DNA from: an uncultured Roseobacter sp.
GTDB lineage: Bacteria; Pseudomonadota; Alphaproteobacteria; Rhodobacterales; Rhodobacteraceae
DNA length: 64,000 nt
Assembly: GCF_947495025.1 (NCBI RefSeq)
Contig: NZ_CANLXG010000001.1
Span: 310,001 to 374,000 of the forward strand
Direction: 5' to 3'
Positions 1 through 10,623 of this stretch are shown here, piece by piece (the stretch's first letter is position 1; each line of letters begins with the position of its first letter). The translations under genes and the position numbers were made by a program. A model generated the notes under the pieces. It was not told the DNA's origin. It ran no database searches and saw nothing but the letters and a program-made list of their open reading frames with translations.

Positions 1-519
1 AGCTGGTTCTCGTCCGACGCCGGTGGCCGGATCGTGGCTCTTGAAAATGCTGCCCGTGCCGCGATGTCTGATCCGGCGGTTGAGCAGGCCGCAAGAGAGG
101 CATGGGAGCAAAGCGTCGATGCGGGTGATCCGAAAGTCGTGCAGGTGGGGGCCTATATGGAGGATCTCGATCTGGTGGAACGAAATGTTTCGGGGACGAT
201 GACATCGAACTATCAGTTCCTTCTGGGGCTGTCTGACGGTGGTCTGCTGGTTCAGTCCCAGGATCAGATGCTTGCCGATGTCTACGCGCAGCGGGACGAG
301 ATCGAGGCTGACACGGAAAGCTGGCTGGGTGCGTTTCTTCTGATGGCCTATCAGCCGGTCGGCACGGACGATCTGAAAGCCTATATCGCATTCTCCACAA
401 CAGATGCGGGAAAAGCGCTTAATTCTGCCCTGTTTGCCGGATTTGACACGGTCTTCGGTGAAATTTCGTATGCGCTGGGACGCGCTGTTGCGCTCAGTGC
501 CGCGGGCAACGACATCTGA
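1..519 (+). CDS. DUF2059 family protein, 5' end missing
   Basis: The frame is open from the first base of the window and ends with TGA at 517-519, so this is the C-terminal part (172 residues visible) of a longer protein. The visible part reads like the C-terminal half of DUF2059 proteins of Rhodobacteraceae: an N-proximal F-S-S-D-A-G-G-R-I motif, a long helical middle, and the repeated motif F-S-T-T-D-A-G-K-A-L followed by an F-D-x-x-F-G-x-I-S-Y-A-L-G-R tail. Related full-length proteins usually carry a signal peptide, which would lie outside the window. The molecular function of the family is unknown. It is followed by the rplU promoter region, so it is probably a separate transcript. Confidence 0.7.
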   Translation, partial: SWFSSDAGGRIVALENAARAAMSDPAVEQAAREAWEQSVDAGDPKVVQVGAYMEDLDLVERNVSGTMTSNYQFLLGLSDGGLLVQSQDQMLADVYAQRDEIEADTESWLGAFLLMAYQPVGTDDLKAYIAFSTTDAGKALNSALFAGFDTVFGEISYALGRAVALSAAGNDI

Positions 520-531
520 CCAACGCAACGC

Positions 532-560
532 TTGACAAAGCGCTGCCGCTGGTGCATCTG
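532..560 (+). promoter_or_regulatory. Possible sigma-70 promoter for rplU-rpmA
   Basis: TTGACA (532-537) is followed after 17 bases by CATCTG (555-560). The -35 is a perfect match and the -10 is weak, as is common in this group. It lies just after the preceding stop codon and leaves a leader of about 140 bases before rplU. Inference from spacing only. Confidence 0.4.
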
Positions 561-706
561 GCGGCTTCACTCAGACGGGTCCGTTGCGACGGTCCGCTGC
601 GGTATCAATGTACATCCTGAAACGGGATGCGCTGTTCGAGGTGGCCATCAGGCCGGAACACCCGGAAACGGGGACCACAGGACGCGGCAAAGAAAAGGAA
701 AAACGC

Positions 707-1354
707 ATGTTTGCGGTTCTTAAGACCGGCGGCAAGCAGTACAAGGTTCAGTCCGGAGATATGCTCCGTGTTGAGAAACTTGCAGCTGACGCTGGCGAAA
801 CAGTTCAGTTCAACGAAGTTCTGATGCTCGGCGGTGACAAAACCGTCGTTGGCGCGCCCTTCGTGAAAGACGCCGGCGTTCAGGCCGAGGTCGTCGATCA
901 GGTCAAGGGCGAGAAGGTCATCAACTTCGTCAAGCGCCGCCGGAAGCACTCTTCCAAGCGCACCAAGGGTCACCGTCAGAAGCTGACGCTGATCAAAGTG
1001 ACCGATATTCTGGCCTCCGGTGCTGAAAAGTCCGGCGTAAAGGCAGCAATGGGTGCAGGTTCGGTGTCCGCGACGGCCGTGACAGCCGCAGCACCCAAAA
1101 AAGCAGCCCCGAGGAAAGCCGAAGCAAAAGCAGAGGCGCCCAAAGCCGCTGCCGGCGCAGACGATCTCAAACAGCTGTCAGGCGTTGGCCCGGCGCTGGA
1201 GAAGAAGCTGGTCGCGGCCGGTGTCACAACATTCGCCCAGATCGCAGCATGGACCGACGCGGACGTTGCTGCTATGGACGAGCAACTGTCGTTCAAAGGC
1301 CGGATCGAGCGTGAAGGCTGGATCGAACAGGCCAAAGAACTGGCTAAAGGCTAA
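707..1354 (+). CDS. rplU: 50S ribosomal protein L21 with C-terminal HhH tail
   Basis: Binds 23S rRNA in the large subunit. The start is the ATG at 707, giving the canonical [12 protein letters not shown] beginning; the frame stays open upstream but that extension does not look like L21. Residues 1-103 or so are the normal L21 fold with the basic [15 protein letters not shown] segment. After it comes an Ala/Lys/Pro-rich linker (about residues 115-155) and a helix-hairpin-helix-like domain ([17 protein letters not shown], near 157-215). At 215 residues it is about twice the length of E. coli L21 (103 aa). rpmA starts 11 bases after the stop, as in most bacteria. Confidence 0.97.
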   Translation: MFAVLKTGGKQYKVQSGDMLRVEKLAADAGETVQFNEVLMLGGDKTVVGAPFVKDAGVQAEVVDQVKGEKVINFVKRRRKHSSKRTKGHRQKLTLIKVTDILASGAEKSGVKAAMGAGSVSATAVTAAAPKKAAPRKAEAKAEAPKAAAGADDLKQLSGVGPALEKKLVAAGVTTFAQIAAWTDADVAAMDEQLSFKGRIEREGWIEQAKELAKG

Positions 1355-1365
1355 GGAGAGACCAG

Positions 1366-1635
1366 ATGGCACATAAAAAAGCAGGTGGTTCATCCCGGAA
1401 CGGCCGCGACTCAGCGGGTCGCCGTCTTGGCGTGAAACTCTACGGTGGTCAGCAGGTGATCCCCGGAAACATCATCGTACGTCAGCGCGGCACAAAATTC
1501 TGGCCGGGCGAAGGCGTTGGCATGGGCAAGGATCACACGATTTTTGCAACAGTCGACGGCGCGGTAAAGTTCCACAAGGGACTGAAAAACCGTACGTTTA
1601 TTTCCGTTCTGCCGGTGGCGGAGGCCGCGGAATAA
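1366..1635 (+). CDS. rpmA: 50S ribosomal protein L27
   Basis: Large-subunit protein whose N-terminus reaches the peptidyl transferase centre. The 89-residue product has the classic [16 protein letters not shown] start and the [17 protein letters not shown] core. A Shine-Dalgarno sequence AAGGAGAG lies at 1353-1360, overlapping the rplU stop, so the two are co-translated. A strong terminator follows at 1664-1698. Confidence 0.98.
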   Translation: MAHKKAGGSSRNGRDSAGRRLGVKLYGGQQVIPGNIIVRQRGTKFWPGEGVGMGKDHTIFATVDGAVKFHKGLKNRTFISVLPVAEAAE

Positions 1636-1663
1636 GCCCTTCCTCAGGGACATGACACACTCA

Positions 1664-1698
1664 GGGGGATCGGCGATACCGCCGGTCCCCTTTTCTTT
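1664..1698 (+). terminator. Intrinsic terminator after rpmA
   Basis: GGGGATCGGCG (1665-1675) pairs with CGCCGGTCCCC (1680-1690) around an ATAC loop, with one T-G wobble, and is followed by TTTTCTTTT. It separates the ribosomal protein unit from the exporter gene that starts at 1728. Confidence 0.85.
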
Positions 1699-1727
1699 TG
1701 CCAGAAGGCCTTTGCAGGACAGAAACC

Positions 1728-2330
1728 ATGTCGGTTGCCGTGACCAGTTTCGCCATTTTCGCCGCCAGCCAGGTCGGCACACCGGGGCCTGCCAATATGG
1801 CCCTGATGGCAACCGGTGCGCGCTTTGGTATCCGGGCGGCGCTGCCGTTTGTGCTGGGGGTGGCCCTGGGCAAGCAACTGGTGATATGGCCCGTCGGGTT
1901 CGGCCTGATGGAGCTCGCAGAACGCGCGCCCGCCGTTTTTACGCTCCTGAGATTTGCATCTGCCGCTTACATTATCTGGCTTGCCTGGAAGGTCGCGAAC
2001 CTGCGCCTTGGCACATCGCGCGCAGAGGGGTCAGCGCCGGGATTTGCCGCAGGGCTGATCGTTCACCCGCTGAATCCCAAGGCCTGGGCGATGATCATTG
2101 GTGGTTTCACCGCCTTTGTGGCCCCGGGAACGCCTTCTCTTGAGGCAACAGCAACCATTGCTGCGGTACTGCTGGCCTGTCAGCTGTTGCTGCATCCCAT
2201 GTGGACACTTGCCGGTGATGCGATCGCGCGCACCGTAGCAGGAACGCGTGCGGAACCCTATCTTATGTGGACACTTGCGGCGTTGACCGTCGCTTCTGTC
2301 CTGTTCGTACTGTTCGGAGGAGGGACATGA
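1728..2330 (+). CDS. LysE/RhtB-family exporter
   Basis: Inner-membrane exporter of the LysE/RhtB family, which pumps out amino acids or their derivatives; the substrate cannot be told from sequence. 200 residues, with the family pattern T-P-G-P-A-N near residue 20 and five to six hydrophobic segments. The N-P-K-A-W motif near residue 120 is typical of the RhtB branch. The ATG at 1728 follows AGGAC and gives the usual N-terminus, while an upstream in-frame ATG at 1698 has no family-like residues. The stop overlaps the next gene's ATG (ATGA at 2327-2330), so the two are coupled. Confidence 0.88.
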   Translation: MSVAVTSFAIFAASQVGTPGPANMALMATGARFGIRAALPFVLGVALGKQLVIWPVGFGLMELAERAPAVFTLLRFASAAYIIWLAWKVANLRLGTSRAEGSAPGFAAGLIVHPLNPKAWAMIIGGFTAFVAPGTPSLEATATIAAVLLACQLLLHPMWTLAGDAIARTVAGTRAEPYLMWTLAALTVASVLFVLFGGGT

Positions 2331-2869
2331 CGATGGAACTGAAAAAGATACCGGTGCAGGCCGTGATCGAGACGGAGCGCTTTGACCTGCGTCCGCTGCG
2401 CCGGTCTGATATGGGGCTGATCGAGCTTTACGGCGGCGATGAACGCGTTGCCCGCATGACGACCTCTATCCCGCACCCGGTTCCGCCCGGTATGACCGAG
2501 GCTTTTGTCACCCGTGCGATGGCAGACGAGCGCGACGAGGATATCTGGGCGATGGATGGCACCAAAGCGGGGGCGTCCGAACTGATGGGCCTTATCTCGC
2601 TGGAGCGGATGGACCGCGAACAGTCCGAGGTCGGCTACTGGGTGGCGCCACCTTACTGGAACACCGGTCTTGCATCTGATGCTGTTCAGGCGCTGGTTGA
2701 TGCAAACCCGATGCAGAACAAGACGATGTTTGCCAGTGTTTTTCAGGACAATCCGGCGTCCGCGCGGGTGCTGACCCACTGCGGTTTTGAGTATCTGGGC
2801 GATGCAGAGAGCTTTTCGCTGGCGCGCGATACAACGGTTCCCACCTGGACATATACGCGAAAACTGTGA
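2327..2869 (+). CDS. GNAT-family N-acetyltransferase (RimJ/RimL-like)
   Basis: Transfers an acyl group from acyl-CoA to an amine; the target is unknown. 180 residues with the RimJ/RimL layout: E-T-E-R-F-D-L-R-P-L-R near residue 17, a central E-V-G-Y-W-V-A-P-P-Y-W-N-T-G strand-loop, and N-P-A-S-A-R-V-L-T-H-C-G-F-E near residue 140, all hallmarks of this subgroup. GGAGGAGGG (2316-2324) sits just before the ATG, which overlaps the LysE stop. ObgE follows after 35 bases, so it may belong to the exporter-to-proA run. Confidence 0.9.
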   Translation: MTMELKKIPVQAVIETERFDLRPLRRSDMGLIELYGGDERVARMTTSIPHPVPPGMTEAFVTRAMADERDEDIWAMDGTKAGASELMGLISLERMDREQSEVGYWVAPPYWNTGLASDAVQALVDANPMQNKTMFASVFQDNPASARVLTHCGFEYLGDAESFSLARDTTVPTWTYTRKL

Positions 2870-2895
2870 TTGAGGCCGAGGCCCGCGCACGCTAG

Positions 2896-5051
<2,156 letters not shown>

Positions 5052-5096
5052 TGCATCAGACGCCACCGAACTGACCGCCGGAGAAGGCACAGGACT

Positions 5097-6362
5097 ATGA
5101 AAGACATGGACAATATCCCCGCGCTGATGGCTGAGATCGGGCAACGCGCGAAAGCCGCTTCGGCAATACTCGGATCGACGCCGGCTGCGCAGCGACGCGC
5201 AGCGCTTGAGGCTGCAGCAAAGCATGTTCAGGCGGGCCGGGCAGATATTCTTGCGGCAAATGCGCAGGATATGGCCTATGGCCGCGACAAGGGGCTGACG
5301 GACGCAATGATGGACCGGTTGTTGCTGACCGATGACCGCATCGATGCGATTGCCGGGGGTTTGCGTGCGGTTGCGGCGCAGGCAGATCCGGTGGGCGAGG
5401 TCATCGCCGAGTGGACGCAGCCCAGCGGCCTGCATATCCAGCGGGTGCGCACGCCGCTCGGCGTGATCGGCGTGATCTATGAAAGTCGCCCGAACGTTAC
5501 AGCGGACGCCGGTGCGCTTTGTCTGAAGGCCGGGAACGCGGTCATTTTACGCGGCGGTTCCGAGAGTTTTCATTCGTCTGCCGCACTTCATGGGTGTCTG
5601 GTGCAGGGACTGCGGGATGCGGACCTGCCCGAAGATGCAATCCAGCTGGTGCCGACGAGAGACCGTGGTGCTGTAAGCGAGATGCTGACAATGACGGATA
5701 CAATCGATGTGATCGTTCCGCGCGGCGGCAAAGGTCTTGTCGGGCTTGTGCAGCGCGAGGCCCGGGTGCCGGTTTTCGCGCACCTCGAAGGGATCGTGCA
5801 CATCTATGTGGACGCTGCTGCTGATCCCGAAAAGGTTCTGCGCGTGGTGCTGAACGCGAAAACGCGGCGCACCGGTATCTGTGGTGCGGCCGAATGCCTG
5901 CTGATCCACCGCGACATCGCCCTGACTGTGGGCCGCGGGTTGTTGCAGGCACTGATGGATGCGGGCGTCGAGGTGCGCGCGGATGAAACGCTGAGTGCGG
6001 TCGAGGGAACCCGTGCGGCGACAGAGGAAGACTGGGGGCAGGAGTACCTGGACATGATCATTGCCGCCCGTACAGTCGCGGATGTTGATGAAGCCATGGC
6101 ACATATCCGCAAACACGGCTCGAACCATACGGACTGTATCCTGACCGAAGACGAACAGACTGCCACTCGTTTCCTGACGGAACTCGACTCTGCCATTCTG
6201 ATGCACAATGCATCGACGCAGTTTGCCGATGGTGGTGAATTCGGCATGGGCGCCGAGATCGGTATCGCCACGGGCAAGATGCATGCGCGGGGCCCTGTGG
6301 GAGCAGCGCAGCTGACCAGCTTCAAATACCTGGTCAAAGGCGAGGGAACGGTCCGGGGCTGA
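5097..6362 (+). CDS. proA: Glutamate-5-semialdehyde dehydrogenase (gamma-glutamyl phosphate reductase)
   Basis: Second step of proline synthesis: NADPH-dependent reduction of gamma-glutamyl phosphate. 421 residues, aldehyde-dehydrogenase fold. The catalytic Cys is residue 262 in R-T-G-I-C-G-A-A-E. Other family motifs are [10 protein letters not shown] near 129, L-R-G-G-S-E near 153 and the C-terminal [14 protein letters not shown] second in-frame ATG lies two codons in (5103). It converges on chpT with only 8 bases between the stop codons. Confidence 0.97.
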   Translation: MKDMDNIPALMAEIGQRAKAASAILGSTPAAQRRAALEAAAKHVQAGRADILAANAQDMAYGRDKGLTDAMMDRLLLTDDRIDAIAGGLRAVAAQADPVGEVIAEWTQPSGLHIQRVRTPLGVIGVIYESRPNVTADAGALCLKAGNAVILRGGSESFHSSAALHGCLVQGLRDADLPEDAIQLVPTRDRGAVSEMLTMTDTIDVIVPRGGKGLVGLVQREARVPVFAHLEGIVHIYVDAAADPEKVLRVVLNAKTRRTGICGAAECLLIHRDIALTVGRGLLQALMDAGVEVRADETLSAVEGTRAATEEDWGQEYLDMIIAARTVADVDEAMAHIRKHGSNHTDCILTEDEQTATRFLTELDSAILMHNASTQFADGGEFGMGAEIGIATGKMHARGPVGAAQLTSFKYLVKGEGTVRG

Positions 6363-6370
6363 GAGGTGCC

Positions 6371-6967
6371 TCAGAACTTCAGTCTGATGTCTTCCACTGC
6401 AATCTCGGTCGTTACGCGACGGCTGGCATCGGCTGCGACCAGTGGCAGCAGGGCGAACTGCACCTGCGCGGGCCGCAGGTCAGAGGGCGCATCCTTTGTT
6501 GCCAGGATATTCCAGAGAGGCTGATCAATATTGAGCTTGTCTGCGCGTCCGTGCAGCGTCCAGTTGCCGCCGTCGACACTGATTTCAATCCGTCCGCCAT
6601 AGGGCATGGCCGCTTCTACGCAGAGCAGCGCGAGAAACGCCATGCGTACCTCAGCGCGGGGCTGGGCGTCCATCGGACCCCAGGCGACGGTCAGTCGCGC
6701 GCCCTCCATCAGGTCTCGCAATATCGAGACAACCTCAGCCCGGCCCATCATCTGTTCACCTGCTGCACCAAAGGCGATGCGGAAAAACCGGATGCGGGCG
6801 CTGGCGTTGCCAACGCTCTCCTGAATGAGGTCCATTTCCGGTCCGGTGTCCCCGCCGGCCATCCCCAGCAGTTCCAGACCGTTGTTGATTGCGCCGATAG
6901 GCGATATCAGGTCATGACAGATGCGGCTGCCGATCAGTGCGGCGAGATTAACGTCACTTTTGCCCAT
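6371..6967 (-). CDS. chpT: Histidine phosphotransferase ChpT
   Basis: Phosphotransfer protein that passes phosphate from the CckA kinase to CtrA and CpdR in alphaproteobacteria. 198 residues. The phospho-accepting histidine is in R-I-C-H-D-L-I-S-P-I-G-A-I-N-N-G near residue 20, in a DHp-like helical hairpin, followed by a degenerate kinase-like domain with no clear ATP-binding N/G boxes, as expected for ChpT. The start at 6967 (M-G-K-S-D-V-N) is chosen because AGGAGA lies just upstream; an ATG-led extension of 14 residues has no such site. The DUF3553 gene starts 28 bases away on the other strand. Confidence 0.88.
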   Translation of the reverse strand: MGKSDVNLAALIGSRICHDLISPIGAINNGLELLGMAGGDTGPEMDLIQESVGNASARIRFFRIAFGAAGEQMMGRAEVVSILRDLMEGARLTVAWGPMDAQPRAEVRMAFLALLCVEAAMPYGGRIEISVDGGNWTLHGRADKLNIDQPLWNILATKDAPSDLRPAQVQFALLPLVAADASRRVTTEIAVEDIRLKF

Positions 6968-6995
6968 CTGTTGTCTCCTGTAGGGGTGGGGTGTC

Positions 6996-7178
6996 ATGGA
7001 AGATCTCAATGCAATTCTGTCGCCCGGTATGCTTGTACGTCATCCCGACCAGCCTGACTGGGGCACCGGACAGGTGCAAAGCAACATCGGCGGTCGGGTG
7101 ACCGTAAATTTCCGTGACGAAGGTAAGGTCGTCATTGATAGCGCCCGTATTGCTCTGATCCCCGTCTTTGATGGCTGA
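6996..7178 (+). CDS. DUF3553 small protein
   Basis: A 60-residue protein with the DUF3553 pattern: G-M-L-V-R-H-P-x-x-P-D-W-G-x-G-Q-V-Q-S, then G-x-R-V-T-V-N-F and a short hydrophobic tail. The fold resembles the small beta-barrel seen at the C-terminus of UvrD-type helicases, which suggests a nucleic acid or protein contact, but the function of the stand-alone form is not known. GGGGTGGGG precedes the ATG. It is divergent from chpT across 28 bases, so the two must share promoter space. Confidence 0.8.
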   Translation: MEDLNAILSPGMLVRHPDQPDWGTGQVQSNIGGRVTVNFRDEGKVVIDSARIALIPVFDG

Positions 7179-7307
7179 ACATCCTTTCCAAATGGTTAAC
7201 GCGCAAGGTCTGATTGTAAACCGGTGCCACTGTGTCACGTTGCGCAGGTGTTCTGAATTCCTTATGAAAATTCCAGTCCTCAACCGTTCCTGGATGTTAA
7301 CGCCGAT

Positions 7308-8072
7308 ATGACCGACAGTACCGCGCCAAGATTTTCGGTCCGGCTCGCCGCGTCAGAGGAAGAACTCCTGGCCGCGCAGAGACTGCGGTATGACGTCTTT
7401 GTTGAGGAACTCGGCGGGGGTGGTCCGCTGGTGGATCATGACGCCCGTCTGGAGCGGGACAGGTTCGATCCGTTCTTTGACCATCTGATCCTTACCGATC
7501 ACAGCCGTGGACGGATTGCGGGTGTATATCGGGTGATGCGCGAAGATCAGGCGCGTGCTGCCGGCCAGTTTTACAGCGAAGACGAGTATGACCTGTCTGT
7601 TCTGCTGGGGTCCGGGCGCAAGGTGCTGGAGCTGGGCCGGTCCTGTCTGCACCGCGAGTATCGTGGTGGTATGGCGATGTATCATCTCTGGAGCGGTCTT
7701 GCAGCTTACATCGCGGATCACAGCGTGGAAGTTCTGTTCGGTGTGGCCAGCTTCCACGGCACGGCGGTCGCAGATCTGGCAGAGCCGCTGTCGCTGTTGC
7801 ATCACAGGCATCTGGCGCCGCCTGAACTGCGCGCCCGCGCCCAGCCCGGGGCATTCCAGCGCATGGATCTTGTGCCCGAGGATCAGCTCGACCGGCGGCG
7901 GGCGATGGTCCGGGTGCCGTCACTGATCAAGGCCTATCTTCGTCTGGGCGGATTCGTGGGCGAGGGGGCCTTTATTGATCATGCTTTCAACACGACTGAT
8001 GTCTGCCTGATTCTCGATACGGCACGGATGAACGACCGCCAGGCCAGGCTTTACCAGGGTGGTGGTGCATGA
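7308..8072 (+). CDS. olsB: Ornithine-acyl-ACP N-acyltransferase OlsB
   Basis: Makes lyso-ornithine lipid by joining a 3-hydroxyacyl chain to the alpha amine of ornithine, the first step of phosphorus-free ornithine lipids. 254 residues of the hemolysin/OlsB acyltransferase type: L-R-Y-D-V-F-V-E-E-L near residue 28, D-H-D-A-R-L-E-R-D-R-F-D near 44, and E-L-G-R-S-C-L-H-R-E-Y-R near 107. No convincing ribosome site precedes the ATG at 7308, so the exact start is less certain. The end overlaps the olsA start (ATGA), the usual olsBA arrangement. Confidence 0.88.
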   Translation: MTDSTAPRFSVRLAASEEELLAAQRLRYDVFVEELGGGGPLVDHDARLERDRFDPFFDHLILTDHSRGRIAGVYRVMREDQARAAGQFYSEDEYDLSVLLGSGRKVLELGRSCLHREYRGGMAMYHLWSGLAAYIADHSVEVLFGVASFHGTAVADLAEPLSLLHHRHLAPPELRARAQPGAFQRMDLVPEDQLDRRRAMVRVPSLIKAYLRLGGFVGEGAFIDHAFNTTDVCLILDTARMNDRQARLYQGGGA

Positions 8073-8890
8073 CACCCACCTGGTACGGAGAGGCACCACC
8101 CCCCGATCTGCCGCCGCCGGGTATGGCCGGCTGGGCCCGTATCATTCTCCGGGGGGTGCCTTTGCTGGTGCTGGTTCTGGGCGGATTGCTTCTGATGTTG
8201 CTTCTGCGCCTGGCCGAGCGGCCACTTTGTGGCGCAAAGCGCCCCGTAACGCCGCATATCACTGTCTTTGTGTGTCGCAGTGCCCTGCGCATTCTTGGCA
8301 TCAGGCTGCGCGTTTCGGGCGAGGTCAGGCAGGGGCAGGGCGCCGTTGTGACAAACCACTCGAGCTGGCTGGACATCTTTGTGCTGAATGCCGTCAAACG
8401 CATTTATTTTGTATCCAAGGCAGAGGTGGCCGGCTGGCCGGGCATTGGATGGCTCGCGCGCGCGACAGGTACGGTTTTTATCGAACGGAACCGGTCGCAG
8501 GCCGGTCGTCAGGCCGAACTGTTCCGGTCACGTCTGTCAGCGGGGCACCGGCTGTTGTTTTTCCCCGAGGGCACCAGCAGTGATGGCCAGCACGTGCTGC
8601 CATTTAAAACCAGCCTGTTTGCCGCCTTTTTCGCCGAAGGTCTGCGCGAGACGCTTTCCGTGCAGCCTGTGACACTGGTGTATCATGCCCCAACCGGTCA
8701 GGATCCGCGGTTTTTCGGCTGGTGGGGTGACATGACCTTTGGCGGTCATTTTCTGACCGTTCTGGCTTTTGGGGCTGGCGGGCAGGCAGAGATTATCTGT
8801 CATCCACCTATGGCTGTACACAGCTTCAGCGACCGCAAATCGCTGGCCGCTGCCTGTGAGAAAGCCGTAAGGAGCGCCCACCCGGGGTGA
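8069..8890 (+). CDS. olsA: Lyso-ornithine lipid O-acyltransferase OlsA (PlsC family)
   Basis: Second acylation of ornithine lipid; homologues can also acylate lysophosphatidic acid. 273 residues with an N-terminal membrane helix (about 25-47), the catalytic H-S-S-W-L-D (H-X4-D motif in N-H-S-S-W-L-D, near residue 96), and F-P-E-G-T-S-S near 166. The ATG overlaps the olsB stop by four bases, so translation is coupled. The end lies 15 bases from the convergent PA14 gene. Confidence 0.88.
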   Translation: MTPTWYGEAPPPDLPPPGMAGWARIILRGVPLLVLVLGGLLLMLLLRLAERPLCGAKRPVTPHITVFVCRSALRILGIRLRVSGEVRQGQGAVVTNHSSWLDIFVLNAVKRIYFVSKAEVAGWPGIGWLARATGTVFIERNRSQAGRQAELFRSRLSAGHRLLFFPEGTSSDGQHVLPFKTSLFAAFFAEGLRETLSVQPVTLVYHAPTGQDPRFFGWWGDMTFGGHFLTVLAFGAGGQAEIICHPPMAVHSFSDRKSLAAACEKAVRSAHPG

Positions 8891-8905
8891 GCGCCCACAG
8901 GGGTG

Positions 8906-9484
8906 TCAGTGGAAGAACGCGCTGTCGGGAACCTGTTCCAGCCCGTCGCTGTCAGGGCCCCATTCCATCATCAGACAGGCCGTACCCTTACGCTGGAAAT
9001 AGGTGGCTTCAAGCGCATAATATCCGGCCTTCGGTACATCTACCTCAGTCTCTCCGGCATATCCGCAGGCATGCACTTCGTCATAGTCGGCCACAAGCTG
9101 ACCGCCGATGAACAGCTCAAGCCCGTCGTTGTTCAGAAAATCCAGCGTATAGGTCCCCGCAGCATCGAATTTGATATACCCGGTGATTGCCGCCGCGACC
9201 TTCATCGGCTTTTTCGCCGTCATCATCGGTTCGCCTTCTTTGTTGTCCTCGTACGACAGACCTTGCAGCGGCGGACCCTGCTCTGAGCGGCGTTTGAGTG
9301 CGTTTTTGGCGTCTCGAACTGTGCGCACATCGCTGGGGTAGGAATATGTAACTGCCAGACCGGACTGAAGCGATCCCGCACTGGGCTGCGGATCAGCAGG
9401 TGTGAGGCTCAGGACTTCGGCCACAAGCGTGCCCGGTAATGTCAGCATTGCCACCAGTACGGCGGCTCTTGTCGTGTTGTTCAT
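8906..9484 (-). CDS. Secreted PA14-domain protein
   Basis: 192 residues. Residues 1-22 form a signal peptide (M-N-N-T-T-R-A-A-V-L-V-A-M-L) ending near A-E-V-L. The rest matches a PA14 beta-barrel: G-Y-I-K-F-D-A-A-G-T-Y-T-L-D-F near 110, N-N-D-G-L-E-L-F-I-G-G near 127 and a C-terminal Y-Y-A-L-E-A-T-Y-F-Q-R-K-G strand. PA14 domains usually bind sugars. The N-D-G motif, where the calcium-binding loop lies in lectin-like members, is kept. There is no partner enzyme domain and the substrate is unknown. It stands alone on the minus strand and converges on olsA. Confidence 0.8.
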   Translation of the reverse strand: MNNTTRAAVLVAMLTLPGTLVAEVLSLTPADPQPSAGSLQSGLAVTYSYPSDVRTVRDAKNALKRRSEQGPPLQGLSYEDNKEGEPMMTAKKPMKVAAAITGYIKFDAAGTYTLDFLNNDGLELFIGGQLVADYDEVHACGYAGETEVDVPKAGYYALEATYFQRKGTACLMMEWGPDSDGLEQVPDSAFFH

Positions 9485-9594
9485 GATTACTCCCGGTTTT
9501 CATGTCAGACCGTCTGTGCGGTCCTTTCCCGGAGTACTTTAAGGGGGCAGTTTGCCTGCTGGCAAGGGGAGGGGTGGTGGAAGGTCATTCGGGG

Positions 9595-9623
9595 CTTGCA
9601 GCAACGGTCAGGCTGGCCTATAC
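9595..9623 (+). promoter_or_regulatory. Putative promoter for rpsB-tsf
   Basis: CTTGCA (9595-9600) and CTATAC (9618-9623) are separated by 17 bases. Transcription would start near 9630 and leave a leader of about 115 bases before rpsB. Confidence 0.5.
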
Positions 9624-9634
9624 GGCGCTCACTG

Positions 9635-9653
9635 AAACCCGCAGGCGGGGTTT
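9635..9653 (+). promoter_or_regulatory. Hairpin in the rpsB leader
   Basis: AAACCC (9635-9640) pairs with GGGTTT (9648-9653) around GCAGGCG, at the start of the likely rpsB 5' leader. Autoregulation of rpsB by S2 through its leader is known in other bacteria; whether this hairpin takes part is inference. Confidence 0.35.
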
Positions 9654-9744
9654 GGGCCAATGGGAGAGACATCCCCTGAGGTCCGCCGGTTGGCAGCAAG
9701 CTGTCATGCCCCCGCCGAGGATAAAACCGGAAAGGTATACGCAC

Positions 9745-10542
9745 ATGGCTCTTCCAGAGTTCACCATGCGCCAGCTGCTTGAAGCAGGCGTTCACTTCGG
9801 CCACCAGACGCAGCGCTGGAACCCCCGTATGGGTCCGTTCATCTACGGCGCGCGCAACGGCATCCACATCATGGACCTGACACAGACCGTTCCCATGCTG
9901 GACGCGGCACTGAATGTTATCCGTGAAACCGTCGCCAAAGGCGGCAGCATTCTCTTCGTCGGCACCAAGCGTCAGGCCCAGCAGCCGATCGCCGATGCCG
10001 CAGAGAAATGCGCACAGTATTATATGAACCACCGCTGGCTCGGTGGCACGCTGACCAACTGGCAGACTGTGTCCCAGTCGATCAACCGTCTGAAGGGCAT
10101 CGACGAGCAGGCAGAGAACGGCTTTGCCGGCCTGACCAAAAAAGAGCGCCTGGGCATGGAGCGTGACCAGGGCAAACTGCAGGCATCGCTGGGTGGTATC
10201 CGCGAAATGGGCGGTCGTCCGGACCTGCTGTTCGTCATTGACGTGAAAAAAGAAGCGCTGGCCGTGGCCGAAGCAAACAAGCTGGGTATCCCGGTTGTGG
10301 CCGTTGTCGACACCAACTGCGCACCTGATGGCATTGACTATATCATTCCGGGTAACGATGACGCGGCGCGCGCGATCTCGCTCTATTGCGATCTCGCAGC
10401 GCGTGCGGCTCTTGACGGTATGTCCGCTCAGCTGGGCGCGGCCGGTGTAGACCTTGGCGCAATGGAAGAAGCGCCTGTGGAAGAAGCCGTTGCCGAAGAG
10501 GCACCCGCTGAAGCCGCTGCTGAGACACCCGCCGAAGTCTGA
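9745..10542 (+). CDS. rpsB: 30S ribosomal protein S2
   Basis: Small-subunit protein at the head-body junction. The start at 9745 gives [21 protein letters not shown], the universal S2 beginning; GGAAAGG lies about 8-15 bases upstream, and the longer open frame upstream is leader. 265 residues with [20 protein letters not shown] and [24 protein letters not shown]. The last 30 residues are an Ala/Glu-rich tail common in alphaproteobacteria. Confidence 0.98.
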   Translation: MALPEFTMRQLLEAGVHFGHQTQRWNPRMGPFIYGARNGIHIMDLTQTVPMLDAALNVIRETVAKGGSILFVGTKRQAQQPIADAAEKCAQYYMNHRWLGGTLTNWQTVSQSINRLKGIDEQAENGFAGLTKKERLGMERDQGKLQASLGGIREMGGRPDLLFVIDVKKEALAVAEANKLGIPVVAVVDTNCAPDGIDYIIPGNDDAARAISLYCDLAARAALDGMSAQLGAAGVDLGAMEEAPVEEAVAEEAPAEAAAETPAEV

Positions 10543-10570
10543 GGCGCGGCGCAGTCACATGCATGACATA

Positions 10571-10593
10571 CGGGGCAGGGATGACCTGCCCCG
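10571..10593 (+). other. Hairpin between rpsB and tsf
   Basis: CGGGGCAGG (10571-10579) and CCTGCCCCG (10585-10593) form a perfect 9-bp stem with a GATGA loop. No T-tract follows, so it is more likely an attenuation or RNA-stability element than a full stop. tsf starts 31 bases later behind its own AGGAGA. Confidence 0.6.
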
Positions 10594-10623
10594 GAACCTA
10601 TCACGTTTAAAGGAGAACCTGAG

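Noticed and set aside
584..706. In-frame upstream extension of L21
   Set aside because: L21 begins at M-F-A-V-L-K-T-G-G in all relatives known to me; the extension lies in the leader and has no ribosome site.
7179..7307. CtrA-like TTAA half-sites upstream of olsB
   Set aside because: The half-sites GTTAAC do not occur at the 7-base spacing required for a CtrA box.
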